A stretch of 64,000 bases of DNA from Pseudoalteromonas neustonica (GCF_001653135.1 NZ_BDDS01000001.1:186001-250000), one strand, 5' to 3'. Counted from the first letter of the stretch, positions 1-9,860 are shown. Notes: a model not told the origin generated them from the letters alone. Made by a program: numbers and translations.

Positions 1-1
1 A

Positions 2-484
2 ATAGCCATGCTTGATCCCCTTACTCATATTTATAATCGGCGTGCAGTAAGTATTCTTTCTCAGCAAAAGCTAAATTTAGCGCAAAGGTTAGGTTTTGAG
101 GTCTGTTGTCTATTTATCGATGTAAATGATTTTAAGTTACTAAACGATACGCATGGCCATGAGGTAGGTGATAAAGCATTGGTTGCATTAGCCGCAACGC
201 TTAAAGAGTGCTTAAGAGAGGCTGATATAATAGGCCGCTTGGGGGGAGATGAATTTGTGGTTGTATTACAAACAAATGATACCAATGAACCACTTCAAAT
301 AAAGGCTAAGATAGTTCAAGGATATAATGCTCAATTAGCTAAGCTGTCTTTACCACCGTTGAGTATTAGTATTGGTTATGGATTTGCTGAGCACACCAAA
401 GAAACGTTTGAAATACTACTCAATAAAGCCGATAAAGACATGTATAAAAATAAATTGGCGTTTAAAGCTGGGCAATTACTTTAA
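2..484 (+). CDS. Diguanylate cyclase GGDEF domain, 5' end outside window
   Basis: The reading frame is open to the window edge, so the first ATG at 8 is internal (the conserved D-P-L-T start of a GGDEF domain) and the N-terminal sensory part lies upstream. The visible part is one complete GGDEF domain, which makes cyclic di-GMP from two GTP. The GGDEF active-site motif is intact near 242-256, and an RxxD inhibitory site (READ) stands at the usual five residues before it, so product inhibition is expected. It ends 10 bp before the convergent MetF-like gene. The signal it responds to cannot be told from this fragment. Confidence 0.9.
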   Translation: MAMLDPLTHIYNRRAVSILSQQKLNLAQRLGFEVCCLFIDVNDFKLLNDTHGHEVGDKALVALAATLKECLREADIIGRLGGDEFVVVLQTNDTNEPLQIKAKIVQGYNAQLAKLSLPPLSISIGYGFAEHTKETFEILLNKADKDMYKNKLAFKAGQLL

Positions 485-494
485 ACGTAAGTTG

Positions 495-1460
495 TTAGGC
501 TATTTGTTTTTCAGCTAAATTAAGTTCCATAGTCGCTTTTAATAAACGGTATAGGTTTATTGATGCGTCGATTTCTTCTTTGCGGTTAGTTAAGCTTTCA
601 ATATTTAAACCTAACGGCACCTCTAAATGTGCACAGCTTTTTAAGATCAAGTCTAAATTTTCGCGGCAAATACGCACAGACTCACTTAATGGGTTGTGCG
701 AATCTAGCATGCGCCACTTTGTCGCTTCAGGCACTGATATACCTAACCACTCCATAAAGTCTAAGGTTTTTTCACTACCACACGGTGTAAACGTTAGGAT
801 AATGCGTTTTGGCTCAATATCTTGTGCTTTACAGCTACGTACATAACTGGTAATTAAATCAATGGTTGCTTGCGCGTCGTATACGGCTTGTGAGATAAAA
901 AATTGACACCCTTGCGCCGTTTTCTCAAGCAGACGTTCATGTTCATTTCGCTTACTTGCATGACGTTCTGCAATCGTAACACCGCCTAAAAAGAAATCTT
1001 GCTGCTGTTCACTTAGGGTTTTATAAGCGTTAGGTAAGCTTAATTTAATATCGCCAGCAGACGATGGGCTACCTACTAGCACTAAGTTTTTTAAATCAAA
1101 TTTTTCCTTCGTTTCGCTTAACCAATCTTTAAATTCAGCCACCCCGCGTTGTGCCACACTTTTATAAGTGATGACATCTTGGTGTGATAACTTACGTAAC
1201 AAGTGACTGTACTCACGCGGGTCGACCGTTTGTTTAAAAGGGAATGGCCGTGGTTTTTCTGTGCGACTGCTTTCATCTTGAATGTCGTATATGATGACAC
1301 CATCGTATTCAATTTCATGTAAACGAGCTAAAAGCTTTTGTGCAATGGTTTCAAGTTGAGTTTCATCAGTTCCAATACGTGGCGGAGTTGTACCAATTAA
1401 ATACACGCCTTGATTGGTATCTTCGATTTTCTCTTGCAGTGATAAAGCCATAACTCTCAT
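495..1460 (-). CDS. Methylenetetrahydrofolate reductase-like protein (MetF family, divergent)
   Basis: A 321-residue protein related to the MetF/MTHFR TIM-barrel flavoproteins, which reduce 5,10-methylenetetrahydrofolate to the methyl donor for methionine synthesis. Family membership rests on overall pattern (an LVLVGSPSS strand near residue 125, a GGVTIAERH strand, an FFISQAVYD strand) rather than on a perfect motif; the sequence is clearly diverged from E. coli MetF (296 residues), so the exact reaction is uncertain. A MetJ-type operator lies 37-60 bp upstream and supports a role in methionine or one-carbon metabolism. The start could be the ATG at 1460 or the one three codons later at 1451. 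No operon partner is visible. Confidence 0.75.
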   Translation of the reverse strand: MRVMALSLQEKIEDTNQGVYLIGTTPPRIGTDETQLETIAQKLLARLHEIEYDGVIIYDIQDESSRTEKPRPFPFKQTVDPREYSHLLRKLSHQDVITYKSVAQRGVAEFKDWLSETKEKFDLKNLVLVGSPSSAGDIKLSLPNAYKTLSEQQQDFFLGGVTIAERHASKRNEHERLLEKTAQGCQFFISQAVYDAQATIDLITSYVRSCKAQDIEPKRIILTFTPCGSEKTLDFMEWLGISVPEATKWRMLDSHNPLSESVRICRENLDLILKSCAHLEVPLGLNIESLTNRKEEIDASINLYRLLKATMELNLAEKQIA

Positions 1461-1496
1461 TCCAGCTGTTTAAATGTCTATACCAAACAATATAAC

Positions 1497-1520
1497 AGCC
1501 ATTTAGACGTCTAGATAGAT
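1497..1520 (-). promoter_or_regulatory. MetJ operator (three tandem met boxes)
   Basis: Three abutting 8-mers: AGCCATTT (5/8 match), AGACGTCT (8/8, the exact palindromic met box) and AGATAGAT (4/8). MetJ binds tandem copies of this 8-mer. The site is 37-60 bp before the MetF-like start and about 180 bp from the divergent protease gene, so the reductase is the likely target. Confidence 0.7.
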
Positions 1521-1698
1521 TTTTTTAATGAAAGTTATTCAATTAATATGAAATTTATTCATGTTTGGCATGTAACTGAGTTTGTATATACACAACTGTT
1601 TACATAAATAGCTGCGCTAGGGCTCTCATATCTGCTCGCTTTATTGCATAATAAAATGACTAAAAACAAGAAATTTATTCAACTAACAAGGGATAGCA

Positions 1699-4584
1699 AT
1701 GAAATTTAAATTATTAGCAACAAGCCTCGCGGTGACACTTGCACTAAGTGGTTGTGCGAGTAACTCAGGTTCAACTATGGTGAAAGAGGTTGAAATAACA
1801 CAAACGGCTGCTAAAGCTGCAAATGATCGTGTGTTTTCACAAGACTACTTACTTGAAGAGTTAGAGAATGGTTTACGCGTCATGGTTGTTAAAACTGACT
1901 ACCCTGATGTTGTTTCATTACAAATACCTGTCTCTGTCGGTTCACGTAATGAAGTTGAAGCAGGAAAAACCGGTTTTGCACACTTTTTTGAGCACATGAT
2001 GTTCAAAGGATCTGAAAAATTTCCGCAAGATGTATATTCAGATATTTTAAAAAACTCAGGCGTAGATAACCGCGCGTATACAACAAATGATTATACTAAC
2101 TACCATTTAAATTTCTCTAAGCAGCATCTTGATAAAGTGCTTGAGATCGAAGCTGATATTTTTCAAAACTTAAAGTATTCAGAAGAGCAGTTCCGTACCG
2201 AAGCATTAACTGTTAAAGGTGAGTACCTTAAAAATAATGCCAGCCCAGTACGCAAGTTACTTTCAGCTGTTCGTAATGAAGCATTCGAAAAACACACTTA
2301 TAAACATACCACAATGGGCTTTTTTGAAGACATTGAAGCGATGCCTGATCAAATGGCCTATGGTAAAGAGTTTTTTGAGAAGTTTTATAAGCCCGAATAT
2401 GTATCGTTAGTGATTGTGGGGGATGTCGATCCGCAAGAGACTATGGCAATGGTTAAAAAACATTGGGGTCAGTGGCAAAAGGGCGACTATGTTGCCGATA
2501 TACCAACCGAGCCAAAACAACAAGCTGCTAAATATGTACATGAGCAAAATGAAGGCTTACCAGGGCATTGGTTGTTAGTGTCTTATAAAGGGGCAGCTTG
2601 GGAACCTAAGAAAAAAGACAGAGCTGCACTTGATCTTCTCTCTCAGCTTTATTTTTCAAGCAACTCAGAGCTATATCAAGAGTTAGTTGTTAACAAACAA
2701 ATTGCTAGCCAAATGTTTAGCTACAACCCAGACACTAAAGATCCGGGTTTACTCCATGTGTTTGTAAAAGTTGAAAATGAAGAAGATTTAGCGAAAGCCC
2801 GCGAAGCAATTAATAATACTTATGCAAAAGCTCGTACAGAATTAGTTGATAGTCAAAAGTTAGCTGATTTAAAATCGAATCTTAAGTACAGCTTTATTAA
2901 TGGTTTAGATTCATCTCAATCAATCGCATCAACACTTGCAAGTTACATGCATTTTGAGCGAGACCCTGAAGTTGTTAATCAGCTATATGCAACCGCTGAC
3001 AGTATCAGTGCGCAAGATATTCAAAGCATTGCTAATAAATATTTTGTAGATAGCAGCCGTACAACCGTAACTATGTCTGCACTTGATAAAATTGCAGGGT
3101 TTGATCAAGAGGTTGATTTAAATACCTTAGTTGCTAGTCAGCAAACGGTTAAAGAACGCCATTTTAATGTGCTTGATAAAACCAATAGCTCACCACTGAT
3201 TGATGTAAATTGGTTATTTCATACTGGCGCTGCGGCAGACCCTAAAGGTCAAAAAGGCGTAGCAGCACTAACAGCAGCAATGCTTGCACAAGGTGGCTCA
3301 GAATCTAAGAGCTATAACGATATCAAACAAGCGCTTTATCCACTGGCTGGCAGCTTTGGTTATCAATTAGATAAAGAAATGATTTCATTGCAAGGGCGTG
3401 TTCATAAAGATAATGCAGCAAAATGGTATGCGCTTGTAAGTGAGCAGTTACTTAATCCCGGTTTTAGAGAAGATGACTTTAAACGTTTAAAGAAAGAACT
3501 GATTGACGGCATTAAATCTGGCTTAAAAGCGTCTAACGATGAAGAGCTAGGTAAAGAAGTGCTTTATCACAAACTATATCAAGGCCACCCTTATGAAAGT
3601 TATAACTATGGTGACTTATCAGATCTAGAAGCGTTAACATTAAATGATGTAAAGGCGTTTTATGCTAAAGAATTTACTCAAGCCAAGCTTACAGTTGGTT
3701 TGATTGGTGCAGTGCCTGATTCGCTTAAAAACACCATGTTTGCGGATTTAAGCGCATTACCTAAAGGTGAGCAAAGCCGTTTATCAATTCCAGATGCACC
3801 AGAGTTAAAAGGTCACCACGCAACTATTGTTGAAAAGTCAGCACAGTCAACGGCGGTATCGTTTGGCTTTCCTATAGATACTATTCGTAGTAGCGAAGAT
3901 TGGACTGCGCTTTGGCTTGTGCGTTCTTACTTTGGCGAACACCGCAGCTCTAACTCATATTTATATGAGCGCATTCGTCAAACACGTGGCATGAACTACG
4001 GTGATTACGCGTATATCGAGTATTTCCCTCGTGGTATGTATCAAACTAAACCTGATGCAAACCTAGGTCGTTCAGAGCAAATATTTCAAGTCTGGTTACG
4101 CCCACTTCGTTCAAATAACGATGCGCACTTTGCAACACGTACAGCGTTATTTGAACTTGATAAGCTGATCAAAAATGGCATGACAGAAAAAGACTTTGAC
4201 GCAACGCGTAACTTCTTAATCAACTTTGTGCCACAAATGGTCGCAAGTCAAAATCGTCAATTGGGTTATGCGCTTGACAGTGAATTTTATAATACAGATA
4301 CCTTCGTAAAATATGTAACCAGTAAGCTTGAAAAGCTCACTGTAGCTGACGTAAACCGCGTTATTAAAGCTAACTTACAAACGGATAATATTCAGTATGT
4401 ATTTATCACAGGTGATGGCAAAGACATGCAAAAACGCCTAGCGTCAGAGCAAACATCGCCAATGGTGTATAACGCTGAAAAACCAGCTGAGTTAGTTGCC
4501 GAAGATAAAGTCATTGCTGATTATAAACTGGCAATACCAGCGAAAAATATTGAAGTACTTGCTGTAGATAAGGTATTTGAATAA
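1699..4584 (+). CDS. M16 family zinc metalloprotease, lipoprotein
   Basis: A 961-residue pitrilysin-type peptidase. The N-terminus has a lipoprotein signal ending LALSGC, so Cys19 is probably lipidated and the enzyme is tethered in the periplasm or outer membrane. The inverted zinc motif HxxEH is present as H95-FF-E98-H99, and a further Glu is available about 75 residues on in EALTVKGEYL. The second half repeats the M16 fold without a metal site, as is usual for two-lobed family members. A clear SD (AAGGGA) precedes the ATG. It is followed by its own terminator, so it is monocistronic. It probably degrades peptides in the envelope; the substrate is unknown. Confidence 0.92.
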   Translation: MKFKLLATSLAVTLALSGCASNSGSTMVKEVEITQTAAKAANDRVFSQDYLLEELENGLRVMVVKTDYPDVVSLQIPVSVGSRNEVEAGKTGFAHFFEHMMFKGSEKFPQDVYSDILKNSGVDNRAYTTNDYTNYHLNFSKQHLDKVLEIEADIFQNLKYSEEQFRTEALTVKGEYLKNNASPVRKLLSAVRNEAFEKHTYKHTTMGFFEDIEAMPDQMAYGKEFFEKFYKPEYVSLVIVGDVDPQETMAMVKKHWGQWQKGDYVADIPTEPKQQAAKYVHEQNEGLPGHWLLVSYKGAAWEPKKKDRAALDLLSQLYFSSNSELYQELVVNKQIASQMFSYNPDTKDPGLLHVFVKVENEEDLAKAREAINNTYAKARTELVDSQKLADLKSNLKYSFINGLDSSQSIASTLASYMHFERDPEVVNQLYATADSISAQDIQSIANKYFVDSSRTTVTMSALDKIAGFDQEVDLNTLVASQQTVKERHFNVLDKTNSSPLIDVNWLFHTGAAADPKGQKGVAALTAAMLAQGGSESKSYNDIKQALYPLAGSFGYQLDKEMISLQGRVHKDNAAKWYALVSEQLLNPGFREDDFKRLKKELIDGIKSGLKASNDEELGKEVLYHKLYQGHPYESYNYGDLSDLEALTLNDVKAFYAKEFTQAKLTVGLIGAVPDSLKNTMFADLSALPKGEQSRLSIPDAPELKGHHATIVEKSAQSTAVSFGFPIDTIRSSEDWTALWLVRSYFGEHRSSNSYLYERIRQTRGMNYGDYAYIEYFPRGMYQTKPDANLGRSEQIFQVWLRPLRSNNDAHFATRTALFELDKLIKNGMTEKDFDATRNFLINFVPQMVASQNRQLGYALDSEFYNTDTFVKYVTSKLEKLTVADVNRVIKANLQTDNIQYVFITGDGKDMQKRLASEQTSPMVYNAEKPAELVAEDKVIADYKLAIPAKNIEVLAVDKVFE

Positions 4585-4623
4585 TCAATATTCAAATACC
4601 TAAGAAAGCTGCAGCTTAACTAA

Positions 4624-4654
4624 AGTGCCCCAATAATTGGGGCATTTTTATTTT
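4624..4654 (+). terminator. Rho-independent terminator after the M16 protease
   Basis: Stem TGCCCCAA / TTGGGGCA with a three-base loop at 4626-4644, followed by a T-rich run. Confidence 0.85.
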
Positions 4655-4777
4655 GCCTATAACAAAGTAAGCCAATATACCCAAACCAACCCTTCGGGCA
4701 TTTCACCGATACTCACTCTTATCGTTGCTACTTCTTAAAAGGGACGACTATTGTTGCAAAGTAACGCCTTGATATTA

Positions 4778-5018
4778 TACCAATCGGCTTAAATATTTAA
4801 CCATTCTAGCGGACTAAATAAAGCGCTAACTGCGTTAGTAATTTTTCATATATGACTGCATGGATGCAGGAGGTAGAGCAATGCAGGAGGTAGAGCAATG
4901 CAGGAGGTAGAGCAATGCAGGAGCAATTGCCGAGAACAACACCATGTCAAAATTTCTGCCTTGTTATCACTGTATTTATCTTTCGCTATAAATGGTCATT
5001 AACTTAACACGATTGGTA
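4778..5018. mobile_element. MITE-like element nested in the TATACCCAA repeat
   Basis: A 241-bp non-coding block with terminal inverted repeats TACCAATCG / CGATTGGTA, extending imperfectly to about 28 bp, and flanked by TTA on both sides (4775-4777 and 5019-5021). Uninterrupted copies of the host repeat have a single TTA at the matching point, so this looks like an insertion with a 3-bp target duplication. It contains a CTGCAT-GG-ATGCAG hairpin and a 17-bp tandem triplication. No transposase is encoded. Confidence 0.75.
4866..4927. repeat. 17-bp unit repeated three times plus a partial copy
   Basis: The unit GCAGGAGGTAGAGCAAT occurs at 4866-4882, 4883-4899 and 4900-4916, followed by a shortened GCAGGAGCAAT. 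It lies inside the nested MITE-like element and probably arose by slippage. The SD-like GGAGG in each unit is not followed by an open frame. Confidence 0.95.
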
Positions 5019-5178
5019 TTAAGCCCCTGTGAAACGCTGAATTGTGCATCTTGAGGTGGCTTGGGTATAGATTAGTTATATATAATAACCAGAACAAATA
5101 ACGGCTGTATTAACACATCAAGGTAGAAATCCGTTAGACTGAGGAAAAGCCCATCTAGGTATTAAATAAGGCAAACCT

Positions 5179-5997
5179 ATGCGTCATGAAATTTGGCAAC
5201 AGCTTCGCACTGAAGCAAAAGAAGTCGTTACCCGTGAACCTCTGTTAGCAAGTCATGTGTATTCATGCATTTTAAATCATGAGTGTTTAGGGTCTGCGCT
5301 GAGCTTTATTGTTGCTAATAAATTGTCGGACGCAGTGGTATCAGCATTTACCATTCGAGAATTATTTGATCAGGCCTTTGTTGATTGTGACCGAATGCTC
5401 ACGCATGTTGCTCATGATATAAAAGCCGTTAAAGATCGTGACCCAGCTGCCGATACCTATTTAACAGTGATATTAAACTTAAAGGGTTTTCATGCAATTC
5501 AAGCACATAGACTTGCCCATTGCTTATGGCGCCAAAATCGTAAAGAGCTCGCGCGATTTATTCAAAGTCGTACCTCAGAAGTATTTGGCGTTGATATCCA
5601 TCCTGCTTGTAAAGTCGGCCATGGTATTATGTTTGACCATGCAACTGGTATAGTTATTGGTGAAACAGCCATAATAGAAGATAACGTGTCTATCTTGCAG
5701 TCTGTGACGCTAGGCGGTACAGGTAATGAAAAAGGTGACCGACATCCAAAAATTCGTGCCGGTGTTTTGATTGGTGCAGGTGCAAAAGTATTAGGTAACA
5801 TTGAAGTAGGCGAAGGGGCGCGCATTGGTGCAGGTTCGGTTGTTCTGAGTGCAGTACCTGCACATACGACTGTTGTTGGCGTTCCAGCTAAAATAGTGGG
5901 TAAACCAAACTGTCCCTGTCCGGCGAAAAGCATGAACCAAAACTTTTTAGATGCGGATGAGCCACAGAACGAATCACATACCAGTGCAATGTTATAA
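5179..5997 (+). CDS. cysE: Serine O-acetyltransferase
   Basis: Transfers acetyl from acetyl-CoA to L-serine, giving O-acetylserine, the carbon acceptor for cysteine synthesis in the cytoplasm. The 272-residue length matches E. coli CysE (273). The N-terminal helical domain is followed by a left-handed beta-helix of hexapeptide repeats (from about residue 140, with GHGIMFDHATG, VTLGGTG and the VVGVPAKIVG coil), and a flexible tail that in homologues docks into cysteine synthase. It stands alone, about 110 bp after a repeat cluster, and is not linked to other cysteine genes here. Confidence 0.95.
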   Translation: MRHEIWQQLRTEAKEVVTREPLLASHVYSCILNHECLGSALSFIVANKLSDAVVSAFTIRELFDQAFVDCDRMLTHVAHDIKAVKDRDPAADTYLTVILNLKGFHAIQAHRLAHCLWRQNRKELARFIQSRTSEVFGVDIHPACKVGHGIMFDHATGIVIGETAIIEDNVSILQSVTLGGTGNEKGDRHPKIRAGVLIGAGAKVLGNIEVGEGARIGAGSVVLSAVPAHTTVVGVPAKIVGKPNCPCPAKSMNQNFLDADEPQNESHTSAML

Positions 5998-6107
5998 ACC
6001 ATACTTATTCAGGCTATCCCAAGGTGTGATCATCTTGGGAAATACAGTGATTTAGTAAAACCTCGATTACAAGCCGTGGTTAAGGGTAGTAAAGGAATTA
6101 CCGCACA

Positions 6108-6782
6108 ATGATAAAAAATATTTATCTTTCTTTATTATTGGCTTTTTTAGCTGGTGTAACTCTTACTTCTGTTTTTTTTGGATTTATCGCCTCCTCTCAA
6201 TTAGCATTTTTTGAAGATGATGTTCAATCAGAGCAAGCGTTTCAAACATTTCTTAATGAGTCAGACTCAATTAAGCTTCCTCCTGCGCCTGTTAGTGCAA
6301 CGCAAAGCCAAACAGATATTGCTGGAGTAAATATTTCAGCAATATCTGAATTAGTAAACCCTGCACCACTTGAAGCTCAGTTAGAAGAGTTGAGAGTTGA
6401 ATTAGAAACACAGCGTAAGCTTGTAAAAGTATATGAAAAACGCCTCAATGCTCCCACCGATCTTGAACAGGCGTTACTAACCCAATTTGACGAACAAACA
6501 CGTAACGAAGAGTGGGCTTATCGAACAGAGACCGCAATGAAAGACTTTTTGCAAACGGCCGATCTAAGCATCACCCCAGACATGGTAAATGCTCAGTGTA
6601 AAAGTTCGGTATGTAAATTTGACCTTTCAGCACCAAAAGATATGGATGATTTTAACCATATTCACTGGCGTGAGTTAAATGATAAGTTGGTAAAACAAGA
6701 ATTTTGGCAACAATTTACCGTTAGTACATCTAAATCCAGCGATCGAGACTTTTCTTTACTGCTTGCTACAGAGTCAAAATAA
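6108..6782 (+). CDS. Membrane-anchored periplasmic protein of unknown function
   Basis: I do not recognise the family. The 224-residue protein starts with a hydrophobic segment (residues 5-30, rich in L, A, F) that should act as an uncleaved anchor or signal. A Pro-rich linker and a coiled-coil-like stretch (about 80-110, EAQLEELRVELETQRKL) follow, then a small C-terminal domain with two close cysteines (QCKSSVCKF) that could form a disulfide in the periplasm. It lies 110 bp after cysE, same strand, and ends 36 bp from convergent xseA. Confidence 0.7.
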   Translation: MIKNIYLSLLLAFLAGVTLTSVFFGFIASSQLAFFEDDVQSEQAFQTFLNESDSIKLPPAPVSATQSQTDIAGVNISAISELVNPAPLEAQLEELRVELETQRKLVKVYEKRLNAPTDLEQALLTQFDEQTRNEEWAYRTETAMKDFLQTADLSITPDMVNAQCKSSVCKFDLSAPKDMDDFNHIHWRELNDKLVKQEFWQQFTVSTSKSSDRDFSLLLATESK

Positions 6783-6818
6783 CCAATTGTGCAGCAAGCA
6801 AAGAGTCGTTTACTAAAG

Positions 6819-8153
6819 TTAACTAACGATAGATTGAATTACTCCATCAGCTAATTCTGTCACAAGTGAATCGCCTTTATTCACTTGTGACGTTGATTTT
6901 ATTACACTTCCTTGCTTATTTTTAGTGATGCTATAACCACGGGCGAGCACATTTAATGGGCTAACTGACTCTAGTTTCCCTGCTTGCGTTGATAATTGGT
7001 TATTAGCATCATTTAGTTGCTGTTGCATACTTTGCTGAAGTCTTGCTTGTAATTGCTGCAATTGATGACTTGCTTGAGTAAGTTTACGATCAGGTGATTG
7101 CTGCATTAATCGTGGGGCTAAATTATTTAAACGACGCTCGTGTAAATAAATATGCTGTTGCATAGCTTGTTGTAGTGCCAAACTTAGCTCATCTAAGCGT
7201 TGTGATTGTTGATTTAACTGATTGCGCGGATGACATAGTGTTAAGCGGTGTTCAAGTGCGGTTGCAATGCTTTGCTTTGCAGATAATTGGTGTTTAAAGG
7301 CATTTGCTAAACGGTTTAACTGCTGTTGAATTTGGTTTGCAAGCTCGCTGCTGTTTGGACTTACAAGCTCCGCAGCTGCACTAGGTGTTGCTGCACGTAC
7401 ATCAGCTACATAATCACTTATCGTGGTATCAATTTCATGACCTACAGCGCTAATAATTGGCAGCTCACTGGCAAAAATAGCACGGGCAAGCAGCTCATGA
7501 TTAAAACACCATAAGTCTTCCAGTGAGCCACCACCCCGGCCTAAAATAAGTACGTCGACTTCATTACGGGCATTGGCTATGTTTATTTTATCAATCAGTT
7601 GCAGGTGCGCCTCTTTCCCTTGCACCATCGCAGGGTAGATCACGACTTCAAGTTGTGGGGCGCGGCGTTTTAGAACCGTCAAAATATCTTTAATTGCTGC
7701 CCCTGTAGCGGATGTAATAATGCCCACACGATGCACAACAGATGGAATTGGCAGCTTATGTGCTGAGCTAAATAAGCCTTCAGCGGCAAGACGCATTTTT
7801 AAATCATCAAACTCTTGCTTTAATTGACCTTCGCCCGCGGCTTCCATATGTTCAACAATCAGTTGGTAGTCGCCGCGTGGCTCATATAAAGAAACACGCG
7901 CACGTACAGTTACTTGTGCGCCATTTATAGGGCGGTATTGTTGATTACGGTTGTTACCGCGCCACATGGCTGCTTTTACTTGGGCACGATCATCTTTGAG
8001 TGTGAAATACCAATGGCCAGAGGCAGGTGTAATGAAATTTGATATTTCACCCGTTAAATTTAACGATGCAAACCCTTGTTCGAGTACGGTTCTGATCTCT
8101 CTATTTAATCTAGAAACGGTATAAATCGTTTGCTGCTGGGATGTTACGGCCAT
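6819..8153 (-). CDS. xseA: Exodeoxyribonuclease VII large subunit
   Basis: The large subunit of ExoVII, which degrades single-stranded DNA from either end into acid-soluble oligonucleotides, working with several XseB subunits in the cytoplasm. At 444 residues it is about the family length. The N-terminal OB-fold (residues 5-100, with SGHWYFTLKD) precedes the catalytic domain with the conserved GRGGGSLEDLWCFN and GHEIDTTISDYVAD segments; a long Gln-rich coiled coil follows. It is divergent from guaB, the arrangement also found in E. coli. Confidence 0.95.
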   Translation of the reverse strand: MAVTSQQQTIYTVSRLNREIRTVLEQGFASLNLTGEISNFITPASGHWYFTLKDDRAQVKAAMWRGNNRNQQYRPINGAQVTVRARVSLYEPRGDYQLIVEHMEAAGEGQLKQEFDDLKMRLAAEGLFSSAHKLPIPSVVHRVGIITSATGAAIKDILTVLKRRAPQLEVVIYPAMVQGKEAHLQLIDKINIANARNEVDVLILGRGGGSLEDLWCFNHELLARAIFASELPIISAVGHEIDTTISDYVADVRAATPSAAAELVSPNSSELANQIQQQLNRLANAFKHQLSAKQSIATALEHRLTLCHPRNQLNQQSQRLDELSLALQQAMQQHIYLHERRLNNLAPRLMQQSPDRKLTQASHQLQQLQARLQQSMQQQLNDANNQLSTQAGKLESVSPLNVLARGYSITKNKQGSVIKSTSQVNKGDSLVTELADGVIQSIVS

Positions 8154-8288
8154 AAAGCGACTCTAAAAAGCGATGATGACGGTATTTTATCATAAATATT
8201 TGTGAAATCTTATTTACTCGTGCCCATAACGCTGATAAAATTTGGCCGCAATTCCTTATACAAGATCCACATGTGAGAAGTTGCCAAA

Positions 8289-9758
8289 ATGCTTAGAATT
8301 GCTAAAGAAGCTCTTACCTTTGATGACGTACTTTTAGTACCAGGTCATTCTACTGTTTTGCCACATACGGCAAATATTTCAACTCGCTTAACGCGTGGTA
8401 TCAAACTTAACTTGCCGCTAGTTTCAGCATCTATGGATACTGTTACAGAAGCCCGCTTAGCGATTGCGCTGGCACAAGAAGGCGGTTTAGGTTTTATCCA
8501 CAAAAACATGACTATTGAAGAACAAGCTAAAAACGTACGTAAAGTTAAAACGTATGAAGCCGGCATTGTTTCTTTTCCAGTTACAGTTACAGCGGATTTA
8601 ACCATTGCAGATGCGATTGTACTTGCTGAAGAAAAGGGCTTTTCAGGCTTTCCGGTAACGGATGCTGAAAATGGCCTTGTGGGTATTGTTACCAGCCGCG
8701 ACATGCGTTTTGAAACAAAACTTGAACAGCCAGTTTCAACGGTAATGACTAAAAAAGAAAAATTAGTCACCGTTAAAGAAGGTGCTGCACGTGATGAAAT
8801 CTTAGGGTTAATGCACGAGCACCGTATCGAAAAAATCCTTGTTGTTGATGATGCGTTTAAATTAAAAGGCATGATCACAGTAAAAGATTATCAAAAAGCA
8901 CAAGACAAACCTGATGCGTGTAAAGATGAGCAAGGTCGTCTTCGTGTAGGCGCTGCTGTAGGTGTCGGTCCTGGTACAGATGAACGTATTGCCGCATTAG
9001 TTGAAGCGGGTGTTGATGTATTACTAATAGATACTTCACATGGTCACTCTCAAGGTGTTATTGACCGCGTAGCTGCAACACGTCAAGCTTACCCAGACTT
9101 GCAAATAGTCGCGGGTAATGTGGCAACAGCTGAAGGCGCTATAGCGCTTGCTGATGCCGGTGTTGATGCCGTTAAAGTAGGTATCGGCCCAGGTTCAATC
9201 TGTACTACGCGTATCGTTACTGGTTGTGGTGTACCACAGATCACGGCTATTTCTGATGCAGTTGAAGGCCTAAAAGGTCGCGATATTCCAGTGATAGCTG
9301 ATGGCGGTATCCGTTTCTCTGGCGATATCGTAAAAGCATTGGTTGCTGGTGCATCATGTGTAATGGTTGGTTCTATGCTAGCGGGCACTGAAGAAGCGCC
9401 GGGTGAAGTTGAACTTTATCAAGGTCGTTACTACAAATCATACCGTGGTATGGGCTCGCTTGGCGCGATGAACCAAAAAGAAGGTTCATCTGATCGTTAC
9501 TTCCAAAAGTCAAACCAAGCGGACAAGCTAGTTCCTGAAGGAATTGAAGGTCGAGTGGCTTATAAAGGCCCAATCGCAACCATCATTCACCAACAAGTTG
9601 GCGGCCTGCGCAGTGCAATGGGTTTAACCGGTTGTGCAACTATTGATGAATTAAACACTAAACCTCAGTTTGTACGCGTTACTTCAGCAGGTATGGGTGA
9701 GTCACACGTTCATGATGTGCAAATCACTAAAGAAGCACCTAACTACCGCTTAGGTTAA
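8289..9758 (+). CDS. guaB: Inosine-5'-monophosphate dehydrogenase
   Basis: Oxidises IMP to XMP with NAD+, the committed step of GMP synthesis. The 489 residues have the TIM barrel interrupted by two CBS domains (about 92-205), which bind regulatory nucleotides in homologues. The catalytic loop GPGSICTTR is intact with Cys305. The SD is GAGAAG before ATG 8289. guaA follows 102 bp later, with a hairpin in the gap that probably tunes the guaB:guaA ratio rather than separating them completely. I looked for a PurR box upstream and did not see a convincing one. Confidence 0.97.
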   Translation: MLRIAKEALTFDDVLLVPGHSTVLPHTANISTRLTRGIKLNLPLVSASMDTVTEARLAIALAQEGGLGFIHKNMTIEEQAKNVRKVKTYEAGIVSFPVTVTADLTIADAIVLAEEKGFSGFPVTDAENGLVGIVTSRDMRFETKLEQPVSTVMTKKEKLVTVKEGAARDEILGLMHEHRIEKILVVDDAFKLKGMITVKDYQKAQDKPDACKDEQGRLRVGAAVGVGPGTDERIAALVEAGVDVLLIDTSHGHSQGVIDRVAATRQAYPDLQIVAGNVATAEGAIALADAGVDAVKVGIGPGSICTTRIVTGCGVPQITAISDAVEGLKGRDIPVIADGGIRFSGDIVKALVAGASCVMVGSMLAGTEEAPGEVELYQGRYYKSYRGMGSLGAMNQKEGSSDRYFQKSNQADKLVPEGIEGRVAYKGPIATIIHQQVGGLRSAMGLTGCATIDELNTKPQFVRVTSAGMGESHVHDVQITKEAPNYRLG

Positions 9759-9780
9759 TCAATATATTATTGATATTACT

Positions 9781-9812
9781 GGGCTAGCTTTTGCTGGCCC
9801 TTATTTATTTTT
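9781..9812 (+). terminator. Intercistronic hairpin between guaB and guaA
   Basis: Stem GGGCTAGC / GCTGGCCC (one wobble pair), TTTT loop, then a T-rich run. It could be a partial terminator inside the guaBA unit. Confidence 0.7.
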
Positions 9813-9860
9813 AGTCATTCAGATACCCTGAGTGCCAGTTCTTGACTAACGAGACCCTCA

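Larger units (their letters stand above)
4676..5069. repeat. Dispersed TATACCCAA-ended repeat, internally deleted and interrupted
   Basis: Both ends read TATACCCAA... / ...TTGGGTATA and the inner parts match the reverse complement of the 31778-32041 element. About 115 bp is missing after the first ten bases compared with that copy. The remainder is split at 4775-5021 by a second element. Without the insert this copy is about 150 bp. Confidence 0.8.

Noticed and set aside
5562..6002. Minus-strand frame of 146 codons opposite cysE
   Set aside because: Fully antisense to a well-conserved gene, no own signals.
8154..8288. PurR operator between xseA and guaB
   Set aside because: No good match to the ACGCAAACGTTTGCGT-type dyad found by eye.
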